DNA from: Cohnella thailandensis | Lineage (GTDB): Bacteria > Bacillota > Bacilli > Paenibacillales > Paenibacillaceae | NCBI RefSeq assembly: GCF_014212135.1 | Contig: NZ_JACJVQ010000003.1 | Location: forward strand, 124,001-188,000 | DNA length: 64,000 nucleotides | Reading direction: 5' to 3' | Shown: positions 7,861-15,377 of the stretch, in pieces | Numbering within the stretch: the stretch's first letter is position 1 | Layout of the letters: each line of letters starts with the position of its first letter | The notes under the pieces: model-generated | Databases searched by the model: none | Told to the model about the DNA's origin: nothing | The model's input: only the letters and a program-made list of their open reading frames with translations | Translations under genes and position numbers: made by a program

Positions 7861-8871
7861 ATGAAAGCTTATGTTCTTCAAGGCGGCTTCGGGCTCGATC
7901 GACTTTCGGAAGCGGATCGGGCCGTGCCGACTCCGGGCCAAGGAGAAGTTCTGATTCGAATGAAGGCCGTGTCACTGAACGCGCGCGATATCGGAGTCAT
8001 AGACGGGTTCTACAAACCCGTGCTGGAAGGGCCTCTCGTTCCGGTATCCGATGGGGTAGGCGTAATCGCCGCCGCGGGGGGAAATGCAGGCAAGTTCCGG
8101 ATCGGAGAACGAGTGAGCGCGATTTTTACCCAGAGCTGGAAGTCGGGCGAAGCTACGAGAGAGAACTGGGCAAGCACGTTAGGAAGTCCGCTGCAAGGGC
8201 TGCTTGCGGAATATGTCGTGCTGCCGGAGGAAGGATTGGTTCGCGTGCCCGAGCATTTGACCGATGTCGAAGCCGCGACTCTTCCTTGCGCCGGGGTCAC
8301 GGCCTGGCATGCGATCGCTGAGGAAGGCAAGGCGAAAGCCGGAGATACGGTTGTCGTTCAAGGCACCGGCGGTGTCTCCTTGTTCGCTCTCCAGTTCGCC
8401 AAGCTCCAGGGCGCTCGAGTGATCGTAACCTCAAGCAGCGACAGCAAGCTGAACCGCGCTAAAGCGCTAGGCGCCGATTATGGAATCAACTACAAGGACA
8501 CGCCGGAATGGGACAAGGCCGTATTGGAGCTCACGCAAGGAGCCGGGGCCGATCATATCGTCGATCTCGGGGGCGGGGCCACGCTCAACCGCTCCGTCTC
8601 CGCCTTGAAAGTAGGCGGCCAAATCAGCATGGTAGGCCTTCTGTCAGGCGCTAGCGCCGAGCTCGAGATCGTCCCCGCCATCCTGAGACGAGCCAAGCTT
8701 CAAGCCATAAACGTAGGCAGCCGCTCAATGTTCGAGAACATGAATGCCGCAATCGAATACCATCGTCTTCGCCCGGTCATCGACAGCGTATATCCCTTCT
8801 CGCAAGCGGTCGAAGCTCTCGCCCATCTGGCGAAGGGCTCGTATTTCGGCAAGATCTGCATCCAGTTCTAA
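7861..8871 (+). CDS. Zinc-independent NAD(P)-dependent alcohol dehydrogenase / quinone oxidoreductase
   Basis: Medium-chain dehydrogenase/reductase, 336 aa. The N-terminal GroES-like domain covers residues 1-140. The Rossmann domain begins near residue 160 with GDTVVVQGTGGVSLFALQFAKLQGARVIVTSSS. The usual zinc ligands are missing, which places it with quinone-reductase-like members. The ATG at 7861 has GGAGAG upstream; the same frame is open further 5' but without a start signal. It is divergent from the HxlR regulator, which suggests induction by reactive electrophiles (inference). Its 3' end is only 9 nt from the convergent VOC gene. Confidence 0.9.
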   Translation: MKAYVLQGGFGLDRLSEADRAVPTPGQGEVLIRMKAVSLNARDIGVIDGFYKPVLEGPLVPVSDGVGVIAAAGGNAGKFRIGERVSAIFTQSWKSGEATRENWASTLGSPLQGLLAEYVVLPEEGLVRVPEHLTDVEAATLPCAGVTAWHAIAEEGKAKAGDTVVVQGTGGVSLFALQFAKLQGARVIVTSSSDSKLNRAKALGADYGINYKDTPEWDKAVLELTQGAGADHIVDLGGGATLNRSVSALKVGGQISMVGLLSGASAELEIVPAILRRAKLQAINVGSRSMFENMNAAIEYHRLRPVIDSVYPFSQAVEALAHLAKGSYFGKICIQF

Positions 8872-8880
8872 GCCGTCGAA

Positions 8881-9249
8881 TTAAGCTCGATAGTGGGACA
8901 GCACCCAGCATACGCCGTTCCGGTCGGTCACGATGGCGAGCAGTCCGTTAAACGGGGCTTCGTACGCTTCCGCGTTGATGATTCCGGAGACAGACAGCTC
9001 GCCATAGATCCTCCGGAACTCCTCCTCCGTCTCGATTCTCAGGAAGACCCGTACATAATCGCCTTTCTGAACCGGCTTCGCGGCCAGCGTATCGGCGAAT
9101 TTCAAGGTTGCGCCCTTCGCGTGAAGATCCGCGTTCAGCACCGCTTCTCCTTGCTTGCGCAAAATCTCGATCTCGCCGCCGAACACGCTTTGGTAGTGCT
9201 TGATCTCGTCCTTGCAGTTCTCCACCGTGATAAAAGGAGTCGCTATCAT
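8881..9249 (-). CDS. VOC-superfamily protein (PhnB/YjdN-like)
   Basis: Small glyoxalase-fold protein, 122 aa. It starts MIATPFITVENCKDEIKHYQ and carries VFGGEIEI and ATLKFADT stretches typical of PhnB-like VOC proteins, with C-terminal GVCWVLSHYRA. The enzymatic role of this group is mostly unknown. It lies three nucleotides after the DUF5519-like gene and forms an operon marR - DUF5519 - VOC. Despite the PhnB-like fold it has no link to the phn transporter operon. Confidence 0.85.
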   Translation of the reverse strand: MIATPFITVENCKDEIKHYQSVFGGEIEILRKQGEAVLNADLHAKGATLKFADTLAAKPVQKGDYVRVFLRIETEEEFRRIYGELSVSGIINAEAYEAPFNGLLAIVTDRNGVCWVLSHYRA

Positions 9250-9252
9250 GGG

Positions 9253-9564
9253 TTACATCCCCCTCAGGATCATTTGGTCGTACTTGGCACGGGCGATTTC
9301 GATCGCGTTCGCGACATCTTGCTCGTCGTTCAAATAGACGGACACCCAACCGGAATCGGGGAAAATATGATGAGGCTTCGCCTTCCCCTCCTCGATTCGG
9401 CGATCGCGCTCCGGCTTGGGCAGGAGAATGTCGAATAAGCGGTCGTCGTGAAGGTGTCCGATCTCTTTGCCGTTCCACCGGAACTCTACTCCCCCGAAAC
9501 GATGGGGACATGTCGTCACTCCGTCCCAAGTCAGCAGCTCTTCCGTTAACCCGGTTCCGCTCAT
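9253..9564 (-). CDS. DUF5519/luciferase-domain-like small protein
   Basis: Cytoplasmic 103-aa protein resembling the luciferase-family domain now called DUF5519: HRFGGVEFRWNGKEIGHLH followed by LPKPERDRRIEEGKAKPHHI and FPDSGWVSVYL. Biochemical function is unknown. The start overlaps the marR stop in an ATGA arrangement, and the VOC gene follows at 3 nt, so the three are translationally linked. Confidence 0.8.
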   Translation of the reverse strand: MSGTGLTEELLTWDGVTTCPHRFGGVEFRWNGKEIGHLHDDRLFDILLPKPERDRRIEEGKAKPHHIFPDSGWVSVYLNDEQDVANAIEIARAKYDQMILRGM

Positions 9565-10061
9565 TCCGCCATCTCCTCCCGTTCGGTCAGATTTCTCAGC
9601 ACGATTCGCAGCAGGCCTAACAGCAAGTCATACTCCTCGTCGCTTATGCCCTTGCGGGTCTTGCTCTTCACGCGCCAGAGCGCCTCCTGCACCTTCGGCA
9701 CGACCTCGCGTCCCGCTTCCGTCAAGTAAAGCAGCTGGTACCGGTTATCGGCGGGATCGGCTTCCCTTCGCACGTACCCCTCCTCTTCCAGCTTGGCGAT
9801 CGCCTTGGCCGTCGTCGTCTTGTCGATCAGCAGCGTTTCGCTCAGCGCCTTCTGCGTGACCGGCTGCCGGAACGAGATCGCCATGAGGAAAATGTACTGT
9901 CCGGCACCGATTCGGTACGGAGCCAGCTCGGCCGAGATCAGGACCTGCATGTGGCGGTAAATCGCGGAGATGTATTGGCCGTGCGACTCCGTGGCGCCTT
10001 TGTCGCTCGAACTCGAGCTCGGGCTCGAACTCGGTTTCCATTGCTCGCTCAATGGTCTCAC
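9561..10061 (-). CDS. MarR-family transcriptional regulator
   Basis: Winged-helix regulator, 166 aa from the GTG at 10061. An alternative TTG at 10052 is better spaced from GGGGGTGAG, so the true start is uncertain by three residues. A Ser-rich N-terminal stretch (residues 8-22) is followed by a standard MarR core: GQYIFLMAI, QKALSETLLIDKTTTAKAIAKLEEEGYVRR, and ADPADNRYQLLYLTEAG as the wing. It heads the three-gene operon and probably regulates itself through the dyad at 10080-10093. Confidence 0.9.
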   Translation of the reverse strand: MRPLSEQWKPSSSPSSSSSDKGATESHGQYISAIYRHMQVLISAELAPYRIGAGQYIFLMAISFRQPVTQKALSETLLIDKTTTAKAIAKLEEEGYVRREADPADNRYQLLYLTEAGREVVPKVQEALWRVKSKTRKGISDEEYDLLLGLLRIVLRNLTEREEMAE

Positions 10062-10067
10062 CCCCAG

Positions 10068-10124
10068 ATAGGATGCTATTGCAACTAATTGCAGTATACG
10101 CTCAATAGGATGCTATTGCAACTA
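10068..10124. promoter_or_regulatory. Repeat and dyad in the marR promoter
   Basis: ATAGGATGCTATTGCAACTA occurs twice as an exact 20-bp direct repeat (10068-10087 and 10105-10124). Between and overlapping them, TGCAA and TTGCA flank a 4-nt centre (10080-10093), a MarR-like operator. The second copy keeps the TTGCAAC half only. Confidence 0.65.
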
Positions 10125-10287
10125 TTTTTTCAAGTTTTATCCATACCGTTAAACGCCGCCCAACCGGTTGCCGTGATACAACGAGCTCGCCGCAGACGAA
10201 CGACGTGTTCGAAATCGCTCTTGCCCAATTGAACCGAGGTGTGGCAAACTAGAGTTATTCTATACGACAAGCCGCGCGGCAAAGAAT

Positions 10288-10323
10288 GCCCCGCTTCCTT
10301 CCTGAACGGAATGGAGGCGGGGC
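10288..10323 (+). promoter_or_regulatory. Conserved leader hairpin of nuclease-HTH gene 1
   Basis: A stem pairs GCCCCGC at 10288 with GCGGGGC at 10317, with inner TTCC/GGAA pairs, followed by TTTT. A short GGCA/TGCC hairpin precedes it. The same element, nearly identical in sequence, stands at the same place before the paralogue (15308-15342). It looks like an intrinsic terminator or attenuator in a 5' leader, ending about 30 nt before the ribosome binding site. Confidence 0.7.
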
Positions 10324-10354
10324 TTTTGTGCGTCGGAAAATAAGGAGGAAAGGA

Positions 10355-11038
10355 ATGAGCTTCGAGGCGGAACACGAGCAGTGGATCGGGAGGCATTTAA
10401 AGCTTAGAAAAGGGGGACGTCTGGACGCGCTGCGACGGGGTCACGGGTTCGGCAACCGATTGTTCGCGGAGAAAATTTGGTGGGCGTTAGCCGGACACTT
10501 CCACGGGTTGCATCCGGAATATGAGGTGAAGGATTGGCGGGGAAGATCCTACTTCGTCGATTTTATGTGGATCGTGGGCTTCTTGCGCATCGTCTTCGAG
10601 ATCATGGATTTCGGCTCGCACGGCACCGACAGAAGCAAGTACCGCAGGGACCTGAATCGCGGGCTTTATCTGCAATCCCAAGAGTGTATCGTCTTCTATA
10701 TTTCTCTTGACGAGTTGAAAGAGAACCCCGATTTTATCCTAGCCACTTTGCGAAATACGCTGGCTCCTTATTTACTGGCGCAGCCTAAGCGTTCCGGAAG
10801 CGCAGAGTACCGCTACTCCAAGATCGAAAGGGAATTGATGCGCACCGCCATTCGCAACAATAGGGTTCTTCGGCCGTCCGAAGCGGCGAAAAGGCTGGAG
10901 TTGCATAAGATGACGGTCATCAAGTACTGCCGCCTCTTGGTGGACAAGGGGAAGTTTCGCGCCATGGCTCAAGGAGCATCCGGGCGAGTCACTTCCTATG
11001 AGTATATAGGAACCTTGCAGAGCCCGGACCTGGTGTGA
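10355..11038 (+). CDS. Predicted PD-(D/E)XK nuclease (Vsr/DUF559-like) with C-terminal HTH, copy 1
   Basis: Cytoplasmic 227-aa protein. The ATG at 10355 has AAGGAGGAAAGGA upstream; an in-frame upstream extension runs through the leader hairpin and is unlikely to be used. Residues 35-120 follow the DUF559/Vsr layout: FAEKIWW with Glu40, SYFVDFMW with Asp69, VFEIMDFGSH with Glu82 and His89, then an Arg-Asp pair (R98/D99) before GLYLQSQ and a beta strand VFYISLDEL. Residues about 150-205 form a winged or simple HTH (LRPSEAAKRLELHKMTVIKYCRLL). I do not know a named family for the full protein. The paralogue at 15378-16061 is about 78% identical by hand count. Both have a leader hairpin and a palindromic array downstream. 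DNA cleavage is inferred from residue pattern only. Confidence 0.8.
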   Translation: MSFEAEHEQWIGRHLKLRKGGRLDALRRGHGFGNRLFAEKIWWALAGHFHGLHPEYEVKDWRGRSYFVDFMWIVGFLRIVFEIMDFGSHGTDRSKYRRDLNRGLYLQSQECIVFYISLDELKENPDFILATLRNTLAPYLLAQPKRSGSAEYRYSKIERELMRTAIRNNRVLRPSEAAKRLELHKMTVIKYCRLLVDKGKFRAMAQGASGRVTSYEYIGTLQSPDLV

Positions 11039-11078
11039 GATCGTATGTCGGGCAGGACGGCTTGGTCTCACGAAGGAT

Positions 11079-11253
11079 TATGTATGGAATTTCGACCTTA
11101 TTCTTTGCGATTTGGGCAGAAACCGTCGTTATGGATGAAAAATCGCACATATCTCTTCCACTTTCAAAAAAATCGGAATTTATGTATGAAATATCATACA
11201 TATACTCCAATTTTGGGGTTTCGGCTTGAATTATAGTCGATAAATCGTCCATA
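11079..11253 (+). repeat. Four-unit palindromic repeat array 1 (22-nt units, 51-nt period)
   Basis: Four 22-nt units are centred at 11089.5, 11140.5, 11191.5 and 11242.5, an exact 51-nt period. The best unit (11181-11202) has arms TATGTATGA and TCATACATA around AATA and is a perfect palindrome. The others are degenerate but keep the ends and the GA-N4-TC core: 11079-11100, 11130-11151, 11232-11253. The 29-nt spacers are unrelated to each other. The array begins 40 nt after the nuclease-HTH stop codon. The rest of the 390-nt gap up to 11428 holds no gene. Confidence 0.8.
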
Positions 11254-11428
11254 TGCGTTGCGTGCCGTGTTGAACGAGGAATGGCAGCGAACTCGACACC
11301 CATGCCGGCATCAGCATCCATACCGGTTTGGCGCCCGTATCGGGAACCCGCCAATCGCCAAGCCAGCGGGCTCCGGTACGGCACGCGCCGTCGCACCTCG
11401 CGCCGGGAGCTGCGCGAGGGCTTCAAGC

Positions 11429-14400
11429 TCAAGAGCGGGCCGTCCCATAAGGCGGCTGCTTAGGAACGGCGAAGGACACGCTCGTTCCTTCTCCGGGGCG
11501 GCTGCGAATAAGCAGTCCTTTTCCGTAGATTTGCTTCAGCCGGCGGTCGGTATTGGCCAGTCCGATTCCCGCGTGTCGGCCGGTCGGCTCCCCCCTAAAC
11601 GGCGCTTGCGGCAATTTGTCTAGCTCCAATCCGACTCCGTCGTCTTCGACCGTGATCTCCGCCCCGTCCCCTAGGTCTTGGATCCGAATCCGGACAGTAC
11701 CGCCCGCGTAGCGCCTGAGCACGCCGTGACGAACGGCGTTTTCCACCAAGGGCTGAATAGACAAAGGCGGAATCTGCAGACCCGGTAGTTCGTCGACCTC
11801 CCACGCGACTTGGATCCGGTCTTCGAACCGTTCCTTCTCGATATAGAGATAAACCCGGACCAGCTCCAGCTCCTTCCTCAGCGAAACCAACTGCTCCGAG
11901 TTGGCGGAATCGAAGCTCGCCCTCAGGTAATCTCCGAAGGCGATCAGCAGGTCGCGCATTCGGGCGGTGTCGACATCCGCGAGCGCGGCGATGGAATTGA
12001 GCGTATTGAACAGAAAGTGAGGCTGAATTTGCGCCTGCAGCCAAGCCGCCTCCAGACGCTTCTGTTCGCGGGCCGCCCGCGCCACGTCGGTCAGCGCCTT
12101 CACCCTCATTCTCAACTCTTGCGCGCCTACGGGCTTTACGATGTAATCGTTGGCCCCCGCTAGAAAGCCCGCTTCGATATCTTCCTCCCGATAGCGGGCC
12201 GTGAGCAGCAGAATCGGCAGTTCCGAGGACGAGAAGAAGGTACGGACCGTCCGGGCCACTTCATAACCGGACATGTCGGGCATCATGACATCCGCAACCA
12301 GCAGATCCCAAGGTCCCGAACCCAGAAGGGACAGCGCCTCCGAACCGCTTGTCACCGTCGCGATCTCGTATGGATCCGAGGCCAGCACGTGCTTCAGGAT
12401 GCGCAGATTCACCGGATCGTCGTCGACGGCCAAGACGCGGGCCCGGTTCTCGGACGCGGGCGCCTCCGGCACGGGATCGGCTGCCGCATATGCGCCCAAG
12501 GGTACTTCATCCACTTCGAGCAGCCTGCCCGCGGCAACCTCGTCCGTCGCCTGATCCGTTCCTGCCATCTCCGCCATGGGAAGCGTAAACCGAAAGACGG
12601 AGCCGACGCCAGGCGTCGAGTCGACCGTCAATTGTCCGCCGTGAAGCTCCACCAGACGCTTGCTGACCGCAAGGCCCAGCCCGAATCCCGCTGCGTTCGT
12701 CTCCGCTTGAACCTCTCCTTGTTCATAAGGATGGAAAATCCGGCCGACCGTCTCCTCGTCCATCCCGATCCCGGTGTCCGCAATGCGGACGACAACCTTG
12801 TCGCCTTCGATCGCCGCTTCGATCGAGATCTGCCCCTCGTTCGTAAACTTGACCGCGTTATGCAGCAGGTTGAACAGGATTTGCACCAGCCGGTTCCCGT
12901 CCGCCAGCACCGCGGGCAGCGAATCCGGAACCCGGTTAACGAGCCGAACCGGCTTGCCGTCCGTCATGAACCGGACGATGTCGAGCACGCCCGCCGCCTC
13001 CGCCTGGAGCCGAAGAAGCGCCGGATTCACCCTCAGGCGATTCTCCCTCAGCCGATCCAGATCGATAAGGTCATGCAGCAGGAAGGACATGCGCTTGCCC
13101 ACCGAAACGAGCAGCGAGAGCCGCTCCCGGTTGGCATCCTCGTTTATCGGCTCGCCGCTGTCGAGCACGGCTTGGGCCATATTCAAAATGCCGTGCAGAG
13201 GATTCCTCAGCTCATGCGAGGTATGAACCAGGAATTCGTCCTTGCGTTTGTCCGCCGCTTGAAGCTTCTCCGCCAACCGGACGGTCTCGGAGGCGTTGCG
13301 GAAATATCGCTTAAACCAATAAAGAGCGAGGAAGATAAAGAAGGCAAGCATGTCGAAAGGATAATAGCCGACGTCGAAAGAACTCGAATAACTGAAGATT
13401 CCCCATGCCAAGCTCAATGCAAGGGTCACCGTTCCCAACAGCAGATAGATCGCATCCGGAACGCCTTTGCGAACCGCCCGGTAGAAGAAGATAGGGGCCG
13501 CACCGAAGCCGACCAGCAATAGTGCCGTATGAAACGCGTCCGCGTAGGTAAACGACTTGACCGGCAGCGCCAGCACGGACAACCCGAAAAGGGCGCAGAC
13601 GACGAAGTACCAGCGGGAATGACGCAGAATCGGGAATTCGGGCAGCAGGCTTCTTACGTACACCAGCAGCAATGCCGCCACGCCTAGATAGGATAAATAG
13701 AAGACTTTATAGGCGGCCTCGAATCCGACTCCGAACCAGACCGTCAGAAGCCGATCCGTGTTGGTAAGAACGGTTACCGCTCCGCATGCCCCCAACAAGG
13801 AGAAGATCAGAAGCGGCCTCTGCCGGGCACCGATGAAGTAAAGGGCGAAGGCGTACAAGGCATGCATGAACGCCAGCAGGATAACCGCCGCCTGCGATCC
13901 GATGGATAACCAATACGCCCGGCTCATCGCCTCGGTCTCCCCAAGCTTGACGGGCTCCGTCAGACCGCCCATGACGCGGTCGTCGTAATTGGCCACTTGC
14001 AGAACGAGGTCCAGAACGCCGCGATCGGCTTCGAACGAGACGGAATAAGGCACGTTATTCGCCGTATAGGAAGAGGCCCGCTCCGCCGGGTGGCCGGAGC
14101 TGCCCATCAAGCTTCCGTTTATATACAAGGCCGAAGAAGCGGAGATCCCCGGCACGCGAACGGTCAGCTCCGGCAAGCCTTCGGAAGGCAGCAGGACGCG
14201 CAGTCGATAGGTTCCGTATCCTATGGTCGATTTCTTGGACGGATAGAGATCCTCTCTCCAGCTTTCGGGAACCGCCACCGACTTGGCAACGCCGTTTGCC
14301 AATGGGAAGGAGCCATCCGGACCGGGCGTCGCTAGCTGCGAGGGATAGAAATCCCATTGTCCGTAGAGAGCGAGGATCGGTTTGGCCGAGGGGTCCCAAC

Positions 14401-14536
14401 GGCTCAGATCCAGCAAGCCGGCTTCGGCGTCGGCCCTCGCGGTAGTCGTATGCAGGCCGACCCAGGCCAAGCGAATCCCCGTCAGCACGAGAAGGACCAG
14501 ACCGACGATGGCCACGATTTTTCTTCTTTTCATCAT
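11429..14536 (-). CDS. Hybrid sensor kinase: jelly-roll/7TM sensor, HisKA kinase, receiver, LytS-type kinase
   Basis: Membrane sensor of 1035 aa if started at the double ATG near 14536; no strong ribosome binding site is visible and a TTG at 14581 is an alternative. The order is an N-terminal helix, an extracellular jelly-roll domain (about 30-190) and seven membrane helices of 7TMR-DISM type (about 195-400). Then come a HisKA kinase with phospho-His near 441 in TSHELRNPLHG and its ATPase domain, a receiver with Asp near 749 in VADVMMPDMSG, and a second LytS/YesM-type kinase with His near 840 in QIQPHFLFNT plus a second ATPase domain. No DNA-binding partner is adjacent. The jelly-roll domain suggests a carbohydrate-like ligand (inference). 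Confidence 0.9.
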   Translation of the reverse strand: MMKRRKIVAIVGLVLLVLTGIRLAWVGLHTTTARADAEAGLLDLSRWDPSAKPILALYGQWDFYPSQLATPGPDGSFPLANGVAKSVAVPESWREDLYPSKKSTIGYGTYRLRVLLPSEGLPELTVRVPGISASSALYINGSLMGSSGHPAERASSYTANNVPYSVSFEADRGVLDLVLQVANYDDRVMGGLTEPVKLGETEAMSRAYWLSIGSQAAVILLAFMHALYAFALYFIGARQRPLLIFSLLGACGAVTVLTNTDRLLTVWFGVGFEAAYKVFYLSYLGVAALLLVYVRSLLPEFPILRHSRWYFVVCALFGLSVLALPVKSFTYADAFHTALLLVGFGAAPIFFYRAVRKGVPDAIYLLLGTVTLALSLAWGIFSYSSSFDVGYYPFDMLAFFIFLALYWFKRYFRNASETVRLAEKLQAADKRKDEFLVHTSHELRNPLHGILNMAQAVLDSGEPINEDANRERLSLLVSVGKRMSFLLHDLIDLDRLRENRLRVNPALLRLQAEAAGVLDIVRFMTDGKPVRLVNRVPDSLPAVLADGNRLVQILFNLLHNAVKFTNEGQISIEAAIEGDKVVVRIADTGIGMDEETVGRIFHPYEQGEVQAETNAAGFGLGLAVSKRLVELHGGQLTVDSTPGVGSVFRFTLPMAEMAGTDQATDEVAAGRLLEVDEVPLGAYAAADPVPEAPASENRARVLAVDDDPVNLRILKHVLASDPYEIATVTSGSEALSLLGSGPWDLLVADVMMPDMSGYEVARTVRTFFSSSELPILLLTARYREEDIEAGFLAGANDYIVKPVGAQELRMRVKALTDVARAAREQKRLEAAWLQAQIQPHFLFNTLNSIAALADVDTARMRDLLIAFGDYLRASFDSANSEQLVSLRKELELVRVYLYIEKERFEDRIQVAWEVDELPGLQIPPLSIQPLVENAVRHGVLRRYAGGTVRIRIQDLGDGAEITVEDDGVGLELDKLPQAPFRGEPTGRHAGIGLANTDRRLKQIYGKGLLIRSRPGEGTSVSFAVPKQPPYGTARS

Positions 14537-14610
14537 AAGAATACGGGTTCGACAAAAACCGGGAAAATCCTTCCTGCCCAAGTCGAGAAGACACTATTGG
14601 ACCCGGTGAC

Positions 14611-15192
14611 TCAGCTATCCAATTGCCGGAGGAATTCGAGTGCGCGTTGCAGCGCCAGCTTCGCCGCTTCAGCGTCGTACGACGGCAAGCTGCTATCGGC
14701 GAAAAGGTGCCGATCGCCCGGATACAAGAAGAGCTCGGCATGTTTAGCCGACGCCGAGAGCTCCCGTGCCGCGTCGATGTCTCCCTCTTCGACGAAATAG
14801 GGATCCTCGGCCATTCCGTGAATTTGTACCGGCAGGTCCTCTGGCCAAGGCGATCCGAACATCGAGGTCGGAACGCAGGCGTCGAAGAATAACGCTCCCC
14901 GAGCTCTTTCGCGAGTCTGGGCGAGCCTCTGAGCCGCTACTACGCCGAGCGAGAACCCCGCATAAACGGTTTCGCGCGGAAGCCCCTCCGCCGCTTCCAC
15001 ACCGCGGTTTACGATCTTTTCGAATCCGATTTGCTCGACATAAGCCAGACCTTCCTCGATGGAGGCAAATACGCGGCCGTCGAAGAGGTCCGGAAGATGT
15101 ACCGCGTGCCCCTCGCTTCTAAGCTCGTCGGCGAAAGCATGCACTCCCTCCGTCCGTCCTAGTACATGGTGAAATAAAAGAATCTTGGCCAT
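14611..15192 (-). CDS. Dienelactone hydrolase family protein
   Basis: Alpha/beta hydrolase, 193 aa. A nucleophile elbow GFSLG carries Ser in place of the Cys of classical dienelactone hydrolase. An acid candidate lies in GMAEDPYF and the His in GDRHLFADSS, so the triad is complete. The start ATG follows GGGGGAGGAGAAA. It lies upstream of the hybrid sensor kinase on the same strand with a gap of about 75 nt, so they may share a transcript. Substrate is unknown. Confidence 0.87.
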   Translation of the reverse strand: MAKILLFHHVLGRTEGVHAFADELRSEGHAVHLPDLFDGRVFASIEEGLAYVEQIGFEKIVNRGVEAAEGLPRETVYAGFSLGVVAAQRLAQTRERARGALFFDACVPTSMFGSPWPEDLPVQIHGMAEDPYFVEEGDIDAARELSASAKHAELFLYPGDRHLFADSSLPSYDAEAAKLALQRALEFLRQLDS

Positions 15193-15307
15193 TTTTCTCC
15201 TCCCCCGCTATGATCACGCCTATACGAATTCTTCGTTATGCCGTTGCGTTCCTGCAATAGGTTGTGGCACAATGTGGCTATACCATCAAACCCGAGTGGC
15301 AAAGAAT

Positions 15308-15342
15308 GCCCCGCTTCCTTCCTTATTGGAATGAGGCGGGGT
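15308..15342 (+). promoter_or_regulatory. Conserved leader hairpin of nuclease-HTH gene 2
   Basis: CCCCGC at 15309 pairs with GCGGGG at 15336, with TTCC/GGAA inner pairs, followed by TTTTG. The preceding GGCAAAGAATGCC is identical to that before the paralogue. Conservation of this non-coding element while surrounding leader sequence has diverged supports a function. Confidence 0.7.
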
Positions 15343-15377
15343 TTTGTACGTTTATCCCATTGGAAGAGGTGAAGGCA

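Noticed and set aside
7309..8871. 520-codon frame containing the dehydrogenase
   Set aside because: The first 184 codons cross the HxlR gene and divergent promoter. The ATG at 7861 with GGAGAG gives a complete enzyme.
10130..10396. Antisense frame across the leader of nuclease-HTH gene 1, with a peptide similar to one at 15159-15419
   Set aside because: The shared peptide (RKEAGHSLP) is explained by the conserved leader hairpin DNA. No ribosome binding site is present and the rest of the two frames is unrelated.
11079..11253. Array 1 as a classical CRISPR
   Set aside because: Units are only 22 nt, differ from each other at many positions, and no cas gene is near. The regular 51-nt period is real, but true CRISPR repeats are far better conserved.
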